A DNA stretch of 42,445 bases from Lachnospiraceae bacterium (lineage in GTDB: Bacteria > Bacillota > Clostridia > Lachnospirales > Lachnospiraceae): assembly GCA_017424235.1 (NCBI GenBank), contig JAFPAQ010000076.1, positions 1 through 42,445 on the forward strand, read 5' to 3'. Positions 22,199-30,528 of this stretch are shown piece by piece. The notes beneath the pieces were generated by a model. The model did no database searches and had not been told where the DNA came from. It saw only the letters and a program-made list of their open reading frames with translations. The position numbers were made by a program, and so were the translations under genes. Numbering within the stretch: position 1 is the stretch's first letter; each line of letters opens with the position of its first letter.

Positions 22199-24499
22199 AT
22201 GAAAAAGAAATTAGTTGCAATGACATTGGCTATTTGTATAACCTGCAGTCTTATAGGTTGTCAAAAAGAGACCTCTGTTGTGAGTACTCAAGTGACAACA
22301 GAGGCTTCGTCTGTGGCTGAAATTGAATCAGAAGAAGAAACTGTTGTACAGACAGCAGAAGAAGTGCAGATAGAAGATGAAGATTCAGAAGGAGAAGCGC
22401 TTGTGGAAAGAATAAATATACTTTCAAATGGTGATTTTTCAAAAAATACAGATGGATGGGGTACATACATATCAGAAGGTGGAGAGGCAGAACTTTCTGT
22501 AAAGGATGAAGCAGGAGCAGTTGATATTAAAAAACTCGGTACAGTACAATATTCAAACCAGTTATATTATGATGGTTTTTCTCTTAATCAGGGTGGAGTA
22601 TATGAACTTTCTTTTGAAGCTGCTTCAACAGTAGAACGTCAAATTGAGGCACGCGTTCAATATAATGGTGGAGATTATCATGCATATGTTGAGGATAAAG
22701 CAGTAAAGCTTACGTCAGAAATGCAGAAATTTACATATACATTCAATATGGAAGAGGCAACAGATGTTGCTCCAAGACTTTGTTTTAATATGGGGACTGC
22801 TCAGGGGCTTGAAGAGCAGGAGCATACAGTTACAATAGACAATGTATCACTGGTTCTTGTTGATGCAGGTAATATAAAAACAACAGAAGATAAAGAAGAA
22901 GCTGTTAATGTAAATACAAATCAGATTGGTTATAGAACAGAAGCAGTAAAGACAGCAGTTGTTCGTAATCATAAAACAGGCGATACATTTACTGTTGTAG
23001 ATGAAAAAAGTGATGTTGTATATGAAGGAAAGCTTACAGATGAAATAACTAGTGATATGGCTGGTGAAACAGTATGTACAGCTGATTTTTCTGATTTAAA
23101 CAAAGAGGGAAAATATAGAGTAGTATGTGGTGATGACAGTTCATTTGAGTTTGAAATAAATGATAATGTTTACGATGAACTTCTCAATGATGTAGTCAGA
23201 TTTATGTATATGCAGCGTTGTGGAGTTGAAATTACAAATGAATTAGGAGGCAAGTTTGCTCATCCGGTTTGTCATAATACAGAAGCACTTATTTATGGAA
23301 CAAACGAGAAAAAAGATGTTTCCGGTGGATGGCATGATGCAGGTGACTATGGAAGATATGTGGTTACCGGTGCACAGACTGCTATGGATTTAATGCTTTG
23401 TTATGAAAGTAATCCTGATTATTGGAATAAAGCCAGTCTTAATATTCCTGAAAGTGAAAGTGAATTACCTGATATTCTTGAAGAAGTCAAATTTGAAATA
23501 GACTGGCTTCTTAAGATGCAGGATGAAAAGACCGGTGGTGTTTATCACAAGGTAACCTGTAGAACTTTCCCTGGATTTGTTATGCCTGAAGCTGAAACAG
23601 CAGAATTGGTGATTTCTCCTGTTTCGGGTACTGCTACAGCAGATTTTGCAGCAGTAATGGCTAAAGCATCTACTGTTTATAAGAATATGGATGTTGATTT
23701 TAGCAAGAATTGCCTTGATGCAGCAATTAAGGCATGGGAATATATTAAGGATAAAGATTTTGGTGAAGGCTTTATTAATCCGGCAGACATAACAACAGGA
23801 CAGTATGATGATGTATGTGATACAGATGAGCGTTACTGGGCTGCGGTTGAGTTATATAAAGTAACCGGTGACCAACAGTACAAAGAATATTTTGAAAATG
23901 TGCTTAAAGATAAAGTTCCTATGGGATATGGTTGGATAGAAATGGGTTCTTATGGAAACATTGCATACTTATCTATGGATAGCAGCAAGCAGGATAAAGC
24001 TATAGTTGATAAGATTAAAAGTGCAATTATTGCTGAAGCTGACAAATTTGTTGAGAATGCTAAGGTGGATGGATATAACTGTACTCTTGGAATTGACGGT
24101 TACTGCTGGGGAAGCAATCTTGGAGCATGCAATAATGCGCGGGTACTTTTACAGGCAAATGAGTTTACAGGCAGGGATGAATATAAGATAGCAGCACAGA
24201 AGCAGTTAGACTATTTACTCGGAGAAAATTCGCTTTCTACATGCTTTGTATCAGGATATGGTACTATAAGTCCAAATAATGTACACCATCGTCCTTCGGT
24301 AGTACAAAAAGAGACTGTTAAGGGCATGATAGTAGGAGGACCTAATGTTAGACTTGAAGACCCATATGCTGCTACAGCACTGAAAGGTCAGCCTGCCGCA
24401 AAATGCTATGCAGACCATGACCAGAGTTATTCTACCAATGAGGTTACAATTTATTGGAATTCACCCTTGGCAAGTCTTTTGACAGAAATATTGAAGTAA
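22199..24499 (+). CDS. Surface lipoprotein GH9 endoglucanase with CBM4/9-type domain
   Basis: 766 residues from the ATG at 22199 (GGTGA seven bases before; an in-frame ATG at 22187 would add MVII). A lipoprotein signal ends at LIGC, so cysteine 21 would be lipidated and the enzyme anchored outside the membrane. An acidic Ser/Thr-rich linker (22-70) leads to a carbohydrate-binding domain of the CBM4/9 type (about 74-222), an immunoglobulin-like CelD_N domain (about 235-325) and the GH9 catalytic domain (about 330-766). Nucleophile region DAGDYG is at 380-385, VHHRPS near 700, and the general acid is E748 in STNEVTIYW. GH9 enzymes cut beta-1,4-glucans such as cellulose or xyloglucan; which one is not decided. 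Confidence 0.92.
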   Translation: MKKKLVAMTLAICITCSLIGCQKETSVVSTQVTTEASSVAEIESEEETVVQTAEEVQIEDEDSEGEALVERINILSNGDFSKNTDGWGTYISEGGEAELSVKDEAGAVDIKKLGTVQYSNQLYYDGFSLNQGGVYELSFEAASTVERQIEARVQYNGGDYHAYVEDKAVKLTSEMQKFTYTFNMEEATDVAPRLCFNMGTAQGLEEQEHTVTIDNVSLVLVDAGNIKTTEDKEEAVNVNTNQIGYRTEAVKTAVVRNHKTGDTFTVVDEKSDVVYEGKLTDEITSDMAGETVCTADFSDLNKEGKYRVVCGDDSSFEFEINDNVYDELLNDVVRFMYMQRCGVEITNELGGKFAHPVCHNTEALIYGTNEKKDVSGGWHDAGDYGRYVVTGAQTAMDLMLCYESNPDYWNKASLNIPESESELPDILEEVKFEIDWLLKMQDEKTGGVYHKVTCRTFPGFVMPEAETAELVISPVSGTATADFAAVMAKASTVYKNMDVDFSKNCLDAAIKAWEYIKDKDFGEGFINPADITTGQYDDVCDTDERYWAAVELYKVTGDQQYKEYFENVLKDKVPMGYGWIEMGSYGNIAYLSMDSSKQDKAIVDKIKSAIIAEADKFVENAKVDGYNCTLGIDGYCWGSNLGACNNARVLLQANEFTGRDEYKIAAQKQLDYLLGENSLSTCFVSGYGTISPNNVHHRPSVVQKETVKGMIVGGPNVRLEDPYAATALKGQPAAKCYADHDQSYSTNEVTIYWNSPLASLLTEILK

Positions 24500-24512
24500 A
24501 TGGATGAAATGC

Positions 24513-24541
24513 TTGCAAAAATTTGTATAATAATATATGAT
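24513..24541 (+). promoter_or_regulatory. Promoter of the purine (ZTP) operon
   Basis: TTGCAA (24513-24518), 17 bases, TATGAT (24536-24541). Transcription would start at about 24548, at the edge of the riboswitch. Confidence 0.6.
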
Positions 24542-24549
24542 ATTACTTA

Positions 24550-24636
24550 GGTACACGACTGGCGGAAACAGATTTTCTGTGTAGGAATACCTACAGGGAG
24601 TGTATTATCTTTTTAGAAGCCGACCGCCTGGGCAGC
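24550..24636 (+). promoter_or_regulatory. ZTP (pfl) riboswitch aptamer
   Basis: The conserved core of the pfl motif is present: CGACTGGCGGAAACA (24556-24570), then a hairpin (TGTAGGAATACCTACA at 24580-24595) and GGGAG, and the second conserved block CCGACCGCCTGGGCAG (24620-24635). The ligands ZMP and ZTP signal shortage of the folate one-carbon donor. The downstream genes encode the enzymes that use ZMP (AICAR nucleotide), which fits the family. Ligand binding should favour read-through. Confidence 0.92.
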
Positions 24637-24674
24637 ATTGTTATTTCATAATACGTGCTCTCAGGTGGTTTTTT
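24623..24674 (+). terminator. Riboswitch-controlled terminator
   Basis: ACCGCCTGGGCAGC (24623-24636) can pair with GCTCTCAGGTGGT (24657-24669) with G-T wobbles, followed by a T-run. The 5' arm is part of the ZTP aptamer, so ligand-bound and terminated states exclude each other. Confidence 0.82.
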
Positions 24675-24676
24675 GT

Positions 24677-24770
24677 GTACGAGGAAATTGCGACAGCGTA
24701 GCAGTAGTTAATCAAGAATTTTCATAGAAAATTCTTGCAGACGGATGCGTTGGCATCCGATTTTTTGTAC
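24677..24770 (+). repeat. Leader repeat shared with the que operon leader (copy 2)
   Basis: GTACGAGGAAATTGCGACAG, then AGCGTAG and AGTAGTTAA match copy 1 at 18693-18759. This copy has an extra hairpin AAGAATTTTC/GAAAATTCTT (24714-24736) and ends with a strong hairpin and T-run, then GTAC. Together with the riboswitch it fills the 326-base gap between the GH9 and cyclohydrolase genes. Confidence 0.6.
24742..24766 (+). terminator. Second terminator-like hairpin in the purine leader
   Basis: CGGATGC (24742-24748) and GCATCCG (24753-24759) form a 7-bp perfect stem followed by A and six T. It lies after the riboswitch terminator and 60 bases before the first gene, so it should reduce read-through again. 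Confidence 0.7.
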
Positions 24771-24825
24771 ACTTTATTAACAAATATGATGTGGTCGCAG
24801 ATAATGTGACAGAATGTGAGGAAAA

Positions 24826-25539
24826 ATGAAGATGTTATCATTAGAGCAGGAGCTCAAGGGAAATGCTTATCCAGGCAGAGGAATAGTTATTGGTAGAACT
24901 CAGGATGGAAAAAAGGCAGCAATCGCATATTTCATTATGGGAAGAAGTGAAAACAGCAGAAACCGTGTATTCGTTGAAGATGGAGAAGGTATTCGTACAC
25001 AGGCATTTGATCCTTCAAAATTAAGTGATCCAAGTCTTATTATTTATGCTCCGGTGCGTGTACTCGGCAATAAGACAATTGTTACAAATGGTGATCAAAC
25101 AGATACTATTTATGAGCTTATGGACAAGCAACAGACATTTGAACAGGCATTAAGAACCAGAGAGTTTGAGCCTGATGCACCAAATTATACACCTAGAATT
25201 TCAGGCATTCTTCATATTGAAAATGGTGAATATAATTATGCTATGTCTATCTTAAAGAGCAACAATGGTAATCCTGATGCTTGCAATCGTTATACATTTG
25301 CATACAGTAATCCTGTAGCAGGTGAGGGACATTTTATTCATACATATATGGGAGATGGAAATCCACTTCCAAGCTTTGAAGGTGAACCAAAGCTTGTCGG
25401 TATTCCTAATGATATGGATGAGTTTGCAAATCTTGTATGGACAAGTCTTAATGAAGATAATAAAGTCTCTCTCTTCATTAGATTTATTGATATTGAAACA
25501 GGAAAATACGAGACAAAGATATTTAATAAGAATAAGTAA
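24826..25539 (+). CDS. IMP cyclohydrolase, PurO-like (stand-alone)
   Basis: 237 residues. It resembles the IMP cyclohydrolase family first known from archaeal PurO, which closes FAICAR to IMP, the last step of purine synthesis. Typical segments are NAYPGRGIVIG near the N terminus, YFIMGRSENSRNRVF with the conserved Arg and Asn residues, and GNPDACNRYTFAYSNP and GEGHFIHTY in the second half. The usual bacterial PurH has a different N-terminal cyclohydrolase domain; here the next gene lacks that domain, so this protein fills the gap. It is controlled by the ZTP riboswitch. GTGAGG precedes the start; an ATG two codons later is possible. Confidence 0.88.
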   Translation: MKMLSLEQELKGNAYPGRGIVIGRTQDGKKAAIAYFIMGRSENSRNRVFVEDGEGIRTQAFDPSKLSDPSLIIYAPVRVLGNKTIVTNGDQTDTIYELMDKQQTFEQALRTREFEPDAPNYTPRISGILHIENGEYNYAMSILKSNNGNPDACNRYTFAYSNPVAGEGHFIHTYMGDGNPLPSFEGEPKLVGIPNDMDEFANLVWTSLNEDNKVSLFIRFIDIETGKYETKIFNKNK

Positions 25540-25581
25540 TTTTTGGGCATTGCTATCATGAAAATAGGCAGGCAATAAAGT

Positions 25582-25610
25582 CCGGTTAATTAATAAACTG
25601 GTTTTTGTTT
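25582..25610 (+). terminator. Weak terminator-like hairpin between the two purine genes
   Basis: CCGGTT (25582-25587) pairs with AACTGG (25596-25601) with one wobble, followed by TTTTTGTTTT. It may attenuate transcription between the cyclohydrolase and formyltransferase genes. Confidence 0.45.
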
Positions 25611-25662
25611 TAAATGTATTCAAATAACAGAGTCGTGCAATGCGATAGAATTGGAGTAAATA

Positions 25663-26841
25663 ATGAACGAATTAGAATTAAAATATGGATGTAATCCAAA
25701 TCAGAAACCATCAAAGATTTTTATGAAAGATGGAAAAGAACTTCCTATTGAAGTGTTAAATGGTAAGCCGGGATATATCAATTTTCTTGATGCTTTCAAT
25801 GGCTGGCAGCTTGTTAAGGAATTAAAGAAGGCTACAGGTCTTCCGGCAGCTACATCCTTCAAGCATGTTTCACCGGCAGGTGCAGCAGTAGGTCTTCCAC
25901 TTACAGAAGTGGAAAGAAAAATTTACTGGGTAGATGATATGGGTGATCTTTCTCCACTCGCAAGTGCTTATGCAAGAGCAAGAGGCGCTGACAGAATGTC
26001 TTCATTTGGTGATTTTATTTCATTATCAGATGTTTGTGATGTGGATACAGCTATGCTTATCAAGCGTGAAGTTTCAGATGGTATCATTGCACCGGGATAC
26101 GAGCCGGAAGCTCTTGAAATATTGAAAGCAAAGAAAAAAGGTAACTATGCCGTAATTAAGATTGACCCTGAGTATGTTCCAAATCCAATTGAGACAAAAG
26201 ATGTTTATGGTATTTCTTTTGAACAGGGTAGAAACGAACTTGTTATCAATGATGAACTTTTTGCAAATATGGTAACAGAGAATAAAGATATTCCTAAGCA
26301 GGCAAAGATTGACCTTGCAATAGCTATGATTACATTAAAGTATACACAGTCTAACTCTGTATGTTATGTAAAGGGTGGACAGGCTATCGGTATAGGCGCA
26401 GGACAGCAGTCACGTATTCATTGTACAAGACTTGCAGGCAACAAAGCAGATAACTGGTTCCTTCGTCAGAATCCAAAGGTATTAAATCTTCCGTTCAAAG
26501 AGAAGATTGGTCGTGCAGACAGAGATAATGCTATTGATGTTTACATGAGTGATGATTACATGGACGTACTTGCTGATGGTACATGGGAGAATATCTTTAC
26601 AGAGAAACCGGAAGTATTTACAAGAGAAGAGAAACGTGCATGGCTTGATCAGCTTACGGATGTTGCTCTTGGTTCAGATGCATTTTTCCCATTTGGTGAT
26701 AATGTTGAAAGAGCACATAGAAGTGGTGTTAAGTATATTGCACAGCCGGGTGGCTCAATTCGTGATGATAATGTAATTGATACATGTAATAAATATGATA
26801 TTGCAATGTGCTTTACAGGAATTCGTTTATTCCATCATTAA
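25663..26841 (+). CDS. purH: AICAR formyltransferase, stand-alone (PurH C-domain type)
   Basis: 392 residues against about 510-530 for the bifunctional PurH. It transfers the formyl group of 10-formyltetrahydrofolate to AICAR nucleotide. AICARFT signatures are ELELKYGCNPNQKP at the start, TSFKHVSPAGAA with the catalytic Lys-His pair, KYTQSNSVCYVKGGQAIGIGAGQQSRIHC, DAFFPFGDN and AQPGGSIRDDNVI near the end. The N-terminal MGS-like IMP cyclohydrolase domain is missing; the preceding PurO-like gene supplies that step. Both enzymes lie behind a ZTP riboswitch, which senses the substrate of this enzyme. A strong terminator follows. Confidence 0.93.
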   Translation: MNELELKYGCNPNQKPSKIFMKDGKELPIEVLNGKPGYINFLDAFNGWQLVKELKKATGLPAATSFKHVSPAGAAVGLPLTEVERKIYWVDDMGDLSPLASAYARARGADRMSSFGDFISLSDVCDVDTAMLIKREVSDGIIAPGYEPEALEILKAKKKGNYAVIKIDPEYVPNPIETKDVYGISFEQGRNELVINDELFANMVTENKDIPKQAKIDLAIAMITLKYTQSNSVCYVKGGQAIGIGAGQQSRIHCTRLAGNKADNWFLRQNPKVLNLPFKEKIGRADRDNAIDVYMSDDYMDVLADGTWENIFTEKPEVFTREEKRAWLDQLTDVALGSDAFFPFGDNVERAHRSGVKYIAQPGGSIRDDNVIDTCNKYDIAMCFTGIRLFHH

Positions 26842-26860
26842 TTTTATAGTGAAAAATAGT

Positions 26861-26902
26861 AAAACCATTTCCTGTACAATTTTGTATGGGAAATGGTTTT
26901 GT
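26861..26902 (+). terminator. Intrinsic terminator after the purine operon
   Basis: AAAACCATTTCC (26861-26872) pairs with GGAAATGGTTTT (26889-26900) and is followed by GTT. It is a clear 12-bp stem, though its own U-tract is short. Confidence 0.82.
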
Positions 26903-27037
26903 TACGGTGCACACTGGATTAAAAAAAGTTGGTAAAAAACTTAAAAATATCTTGCAATTTGTTACAAGATATGGTAACATAAGTTTTGTCGTTAAGAGCG
27001 ATTGCCAATAGTGATTAAGTTCACAATTAGAATGGAT

Positions 27038-27120
27038 GCCGGTGTGGCGGAATGGCAGACGCATCAGACTCAAAATCTGACGGGGGCAACCTCGTGCCGG
27101 TTCAAGTCCGGCCACCGGCA
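27038..27120 (+). tRNA. tRNA-Leu (anticodon CAA)
   Basis: 83 bases with a long variable arm, as in leucine tRNAs. Acceptor stem GCCGGTG (27038-27044) pairs with CACCGGC (27113-27119), with discriminator A at 27120. The anticodon stem TCAGA/TCTGA encloses CTCAAAA, giving anticodon CAA (27071-27073), which reads TTG codons. The variable arm CGGGGGCAACCTCG and the T arm GCCGG-TTCAAGT-CCGGC are intact. CCA is not encoded. A terminator follows directly. Confidence 0.97.
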
Positions 27121-27122
27121 GT

Positions 27123-27158
27123 AAAGGCTTACAGATAGAAATATCTGTAAGCCTTTTT
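27123..27158. terminator. Bidirectional terminator between tRNA-Leu and tmcAL
   Basis: AAAGGCTTACAGATA (27123-27137) pairs with the complementary arm ending AAGCCTTT (to about 27155) around a short loop. T-runs on both strands serve the tRNA and the convergent tmcAL gene. Confidence 0.9.
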
Positions 27159-27164
27159 GCTGTA

Positions 27165-28439
27165 TTATATTTTTACAATTCCCCGAGTGAATTCATTTGC
27201 CATATGCTGTTGTTTGTTTTGTATACTTTGATATATAGTGGAAGCAATAATATCAGCTTCAATAGACTGTTTTGCAATTTCATCCAAGGACTTTAATGCT
27301 TTTGTCAATTTTGTGATTATAGGAATTTGAGAGTTTTGTTTAATGGCTTTTAATAAATCTTTGCCATTTTCATTAAAACCAAGAATCCTTGCATACTGAC
27401 AATAATCGTTTTCTTTTAGAACGTCTATTGTACTCTGTTTTAGATTTAAAAGTATATGGAAAAGACAGCGACTGATTCTTGTGTAGGTCATATTTTTGGA
27501 CTTACATATATTAATAAATTCTGAAAGAGTAGTATAATTGTAAATATTATTGCTAAAGGTATTAATCAGATTAGGGGTTACATCATAATAATCATAAATT
27601 GTATTCGGATTGATACCGGTTATTTTGCTCCCGAAATCTGATATAAGTTTATATTTTACTGTTTCAGAAAAATCATCTAAAAATGTGGTTTTTATGCTAT
27701 CATGATTTAAAAAGTTGAATACGGATTCAGGTACATATTCCGCGAGATTGTCATTGTTTTTGGGAGAATATTTTAGTGCTTCCCGCAATGCATTTGCAGA
27801 TGCAAATTCGCCCTTGACTATTTTACTGGAATTATATCCGCTTCCTTGTCTGGTTATATTGGTAAATTTAAGATTTGAATGGTTAAGTTTTTTGTTTGTG
27901 CGCTGAATATATGCTTTTATATATTCGATTCCAAGTATGTTGTTTGGATTAGACAAAATATTGTCAAAATCAATATTGGAATCAATGTTTTGATTTTGTA
28001 CAGCGATATTTCTTGCTTCAGGAAATGATTTTCCGGATTTTAATGCTTCCCCTAGAATAGATTTATACTCTTCATTTTCCTTGGATAAGATTTGCGCACA
28101 TTGATAAAGCTTGTCAATATCGGATTCTTCGCTTCCAAAATTTATTTCGTTAACAATTCCAAGCTTATCAATAAGGCTCACAGCACCCTGCGCAAAGTAT
28201 TCTGCACTTCCCAATGCAAAATAAACCGGTAATTCTATCACGAGGTCAGCTCCATTTTCCAATGCCATTCGGGTTCGGGTGTACTTATCAAAAATAGCAG
28301 GAATACCACGTTGGCAGAAGTCACCGCTCATTACAATTATTATTTTATCAGCATTGTGCTTTTTTCTTATATTTTCAAGCTGATATTTATGACCGTTATG
28401 GAAGGGATTATATTCAGCTATTACAGCGACTGTTTTCAT
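27165..28439 (-). CDS. tmcAL: tRNA(Met) cytidine acetate ligase TmcAL (YlbM)
   Basis: 424 residues, close to the B. subtilis enzyme (415). TmcAL uses ATP and acetate to make N4-acetylcytidine at the wobble base of elongator tRNA-Met. The nucleotidyltransferase core opens with VAVIAEYNPFHNGHKYQLE, including the HNGH nucleotide motif at residues 14-17. It continues with IIVMSGDFCQRGIPAIFDKYTRTRMALENGADLVIELP and NEINFGSEESD. The C-terminal half is helical and less conserved. It lies divergently next to yceD-rpmF, the neighbourhood conserved for ylbM in Firmicutes. The spaced promoter of yceD lies in the shared 160-base gap. Confidence 0.93.
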   Translation of the reverse strand: MKTVAVIAEYNPFHNGHKYQLENIRKKHNADKIIIVMSGDFCQRGIPAIFDKYTRTRMALENGADLVIELPVYFALGSAEYFAQGAVSLIDKLGIVNEINFGSEESDIDKLYQCAQILSKENEEYKSILGEALKSGKSFPEARNIAVQNQNIDSNIDFDNILSNPNNILGIEYIKAYIQRTNKKLNHSNLKFTNITRQGSGYNSSKIVKGEFASANALREALKYSPKNNDNLAEYVPESVFNFLNHDSIKTTFLDDFSETVKYKLISDFGSKITGINPNTIYDYYDVTPNLINTFSNNIYNYTTLSEFINICKSKNMTYTRISRCLFHILLNLKQSTIDVLKENDYCQYARILGFNENGKDLLKAIKQNSQIPIITKLTKALKSLDEIAKQSIEADIIASTIYQSIQNKQQHMANEFTRGIVKI

Positions 28440-28545
28440 GAAATTTCCTTTCAGTATAGTGATTCAAATTTATTCTATAAATATTATTATAAACAGAATG
28501 GATAATTTTTTTCAATGAAATCTCAAATAAAAATTTAAAATTATA

Positions 28546-28574
28546 TTGACAAATTTATAGGGTATATATATAAT
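28546..28574 (+). promoter_or_regulatory. Consensus sigma-A promoter of yceD-rpmF
   Basis: TTGACA (28546-28551), 17 bases, TATAAT (28569-28574): both boxes and the spacing match the consensus exactly, the strongest promoter in the window. It fits high expression of a ribosomal protein. Confidence 0.92.
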
Positions 28575-28601
28575 ATGTGAATGTATGGATAGGAGTCTAC
28601 T

Positions 28602-29126
28602 ATGTTAGTGAATTTGACAGATGTATTTGTAAATGAAGGAAAGGTTCAGAACATAAGCGTTGAGTATGAACCAAACGAATTTGTTAGTCAGTTGGGACAG
28701 TTTGTTATTAAGCAGAAAAATCCGATTGAATTGAAGCTTTCCAATATCGGACGATCAAAAGCATTGGTTGAAGGTAAAGCGAATCTCACGTTTGCATTTA
28801 CTTGTGACAGATGTTTGAGAGATGTTGATTATACATTTGATTTATCCTTTGAAATAGAGGTTGTTTCTCCTGAGTATACAGGTGAAGATGCCGAGGATGT
28901 TGAGTCTGATTTCATGGACGGATATCACTTAAATGTGGATGAACTAGTCAATGATGAATTGTTATTGAATTGGCCATCAAAAATTTTATGTAAGGAAGAC
29001 TGTAAAGGTATTTGCAAAGTTTGTGGAAAAAATCTTAATGATGGAGATTGTGGATGCGATAGCTTCGTTCCTGACCCACGAATGGCTGCTATTAAAGATA
29101 TCTTTAACTCATATAAGGAGGTGTAA
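28602..29126 (+). CDS. yceD: YceD/DUF177 family protein
   Basis: 174 residues. DUF177 (YceD, YlbN) proteins are encoded next to the L32 gene in most bacteria and are linked to 23S rRNA accumulation; the mechanism is not settled. The protein has CDRCLRD in the middle (about residues 68-74) and the family C terminus LCKEDCKGICKVCGKNLNDGDCGC (about 128-151), rich in cysteines that could bind zinc. It ends three bases before rpmF, whose ribosome site overlaps its last codons. The strong promoter upstream drives both genes. Confidence 0.92.
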   Translation: MLVNLTDVFVNEGKVQNISVEYEPNEFVSQLGQFVIKQKNPIELKLSNIGRSKALVEGKANLTFAFTCDRCLRDVDYTFDLSFEIEVVSPEYTGEDAEDVESDFMDGYHLNVDELVNDELLLNWPSKILCKEDCKGICKVCGKNLNDGDCGCDSFVPDPRMAAIKDIFNSYKEV

Positions 29127-29128
29127 CA

Positions 29129-29308
29129 ATGTCTATTTGTCCAAAGAATAAATCTTCAAAAGGTAGAAGAGATAAGAGAAGAGCAAACTGGAAGATGAGC
29201 GCTCCTACATTAGTAAAGTGCAGCAAATGTGGTGCTTTAATGATGCCTCATAGAGTATGCAAGGCTTGTGGCTCATACAACAAAAAAGAGATTATTGCGG
29301 CTGACTAA
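29129..29308 (+). CDS. rpmF: Ribosomal protein bL32
   Basis: 59 residues, a short gene easily overlooked. The sequence begins MSICPKNKSSKGRRDKRR, then ANWKM and a zinc ribbon formed by CSKCG and CKACG (residues 31-34 and 44-47), so this is the zinc-binding C+ form of L32. AGGAGG lies eight bases before the ATG. It directly follows yceD and is closed by a strong terminator. L32 is part of the large ribosomal subunit. Confidence 0.97.
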   Translation: MSICPKNKSSKGRRDKRRANWKMSAPTLVKCSKCGALMMPHRVCKACGSYNKKEIIAAD

Positions 29309-29329
29309 TTATTAGTAGCTGAAACGAAT

Positions 29330-29373
29330 AAAATCAAGGTACTGAGTTATTTCAGTATCCTTGATTTTTTTTA
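29330..29373 (+). terminator. Intrinsic terminator after rpmF
   Basis: AAAATCAAGG (29330-29339) pairs with CCTTGATTTT (29359-29368), with an inner ACTGA/CAGT pairing, followed by eight T. Confidence 0.92.
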
Positions 29374-29411
29374 GTTTATATTAATCTTGAATATTAATGT
29401 TCCCTTTTTTC

Positions 29412-29440
29412 TTGATTTTTATTATTGAGTCTAGTATAGT
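29412..29440 (+). promoter_or_regulatory. Promoter of plsX
   Basis: TTGATT (29412-29417), 17 bases, TATAGT (29435-29440). Just downstream, AGTTACTGTACA (29457-29468) is identical to the left end of the repeat at 1184-1317, perhaps a remnant of that family. Confidence 0.6.
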
Positions 29441-29484
29441 AAATTATGTATGTAGTAGTTACTGTACATTTGGAGGTTAAAACG

Positions 29485-30498
29485 ATGGAAGAATTGACTA
29501 GAGTAGTAGTTGATGCTATGGGTGGCGACAATGCTCCTTTGGAAATAGTAAAAGGTGCTGTCGAGGCAGTAAATGAAAGTAATAAAATAAAGGTATATCT
29601 TACTGGAAAAAAAGAGCTTATTGAGAGTGAATTGAGTAAATATACATATGATAAAGAACGAATAGAGGTTGTTAATGCAACTGAGGTTATAGAGACGGCG
29701 GAACCACCTGTCATGGCAATCAGAAAAAAGAAAGATTCTTCAATTGTAGTTGCGTTGAATATGGTTAAAGAAGGAACCTGTGATGCATTTGTATCAGCAG
29801 GAAGTTCAGGAGCAGTTCTTGTAGGTGGACAGTTGATAGTTGGAAGAATTAAAGGTATTGAAAGACCACCTTTAGCACCACTTATTCCTACAGAAAAAGG
29901 ATGTTCACTTTTGATTGACTGTGGAGCAAATGTTGATGCAAGGCCTTCCCATCTTGTTCAGTTTGCAAAAATGGGTTCAGTATACATGGAAAGTGTCATG
30001 GGAGTAAAGAATCCAAGAGTTGCAATTGTTAATATAGGTGCTGAGGAAGAAAAAGGAAACGCGCTTGTAAAAGAAACATTTCCATTACTGAAAAACACTC
30101 CTGAGATAAATTTTATTGGAAGTATTGAAGCAAGGGATATTCCGACCGGATATGCAGATGTTATTGTTTGTGAGGCTTTTGCAGGAAATATAATATTAAA
30201 GCTTTATGAAGGTGTTGGAGCGACACTTATTAAAAAGGTAAAGGCTGGAATGATGACATCACTTAGAAGTAAGATTGGTGCTCTTCTTGTTAAACCTGCT
30301 TTAAAACAGACGTTAAAGGGATTTAGTCTTGAAGAACATGGTGGGGCTCCACTTCTTGGACTAAATGGATTAGTGGTAAAAACGCATGGAAGTTCTAAAG
30401 CTATTGAAATAAAAAATTCAATTCTTCAGTGTCTAACATTCAGAGAACAGAAAATTAATGAAAAGATAAAAGAAAAAGTTGTCTTATCAGATGAATAA
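29485..30498 (+). CDS. plsX: Phosphate acyltransferase PlsX
   Basis: 337 residues from the ATG at 29485 (GGAGG eight bases upstream); a longer frame from 29446 has no ribosome site. PlsX makes acyl-phosphate from acyl-ACP, the acyl donor for PlsY in phospholipid synthesis. Family segments are VVDAMGGDNAP near the N terminus, DAFVSAGSSGA, LIDCGANVDARP, VNIGAEEEKGN, FIGSIEARDIP and VCEAFAGNIILK. The acyl-carrier gene follows 30 bases later, fitting its substrate. Peripheral membrane location is expected. Confidence 0.95.
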   Translation: MEELTRVVVDAMGGDNAPLEIVKGAVEAVNESNKIKVYLTGKKELIESELSKYTYDKERIEVVNATEVIETAEPPVMAIRKKKDSSIVVALNMVKEGTCDAFVSAGSSGAVLVGGQLIVGRIKGIERPPLAPLIPTEKGCSLLIDCGANVDARPSHLVQFAKMGSVYMESVMGVKNPRVAIVNIGAEEEKGNALVKETFPLLKNTPEINFIGSIEARDIPTGYADVIVCEAFAGNIILKLYEGVGATLIKKVKAGMMTSLRSKIGALLVKPALKQTLKGFSLEEHGGAPLLGLNGLVVKTHGSSKAIEIKNSILQCLTFREQKINEKIKEKVVLSDE

Positions 30499-30528
30499 AA
30501 TTGTCCATGACGTAGGAGGTCTTTGAAC

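Noticed and set aside
25252..25623. 123-codon antisense open frame over the IMP cyclohydrolase gene
   Set aside because: Antisense to a well-supported conserved gene, with no ribosome site or promoter.
27000..27037. GTTCACAATT before tRNA-Leu as another repeat copy
   Set aside because: Only a ten-base similarity in reverse orientation; no inverted end partner.
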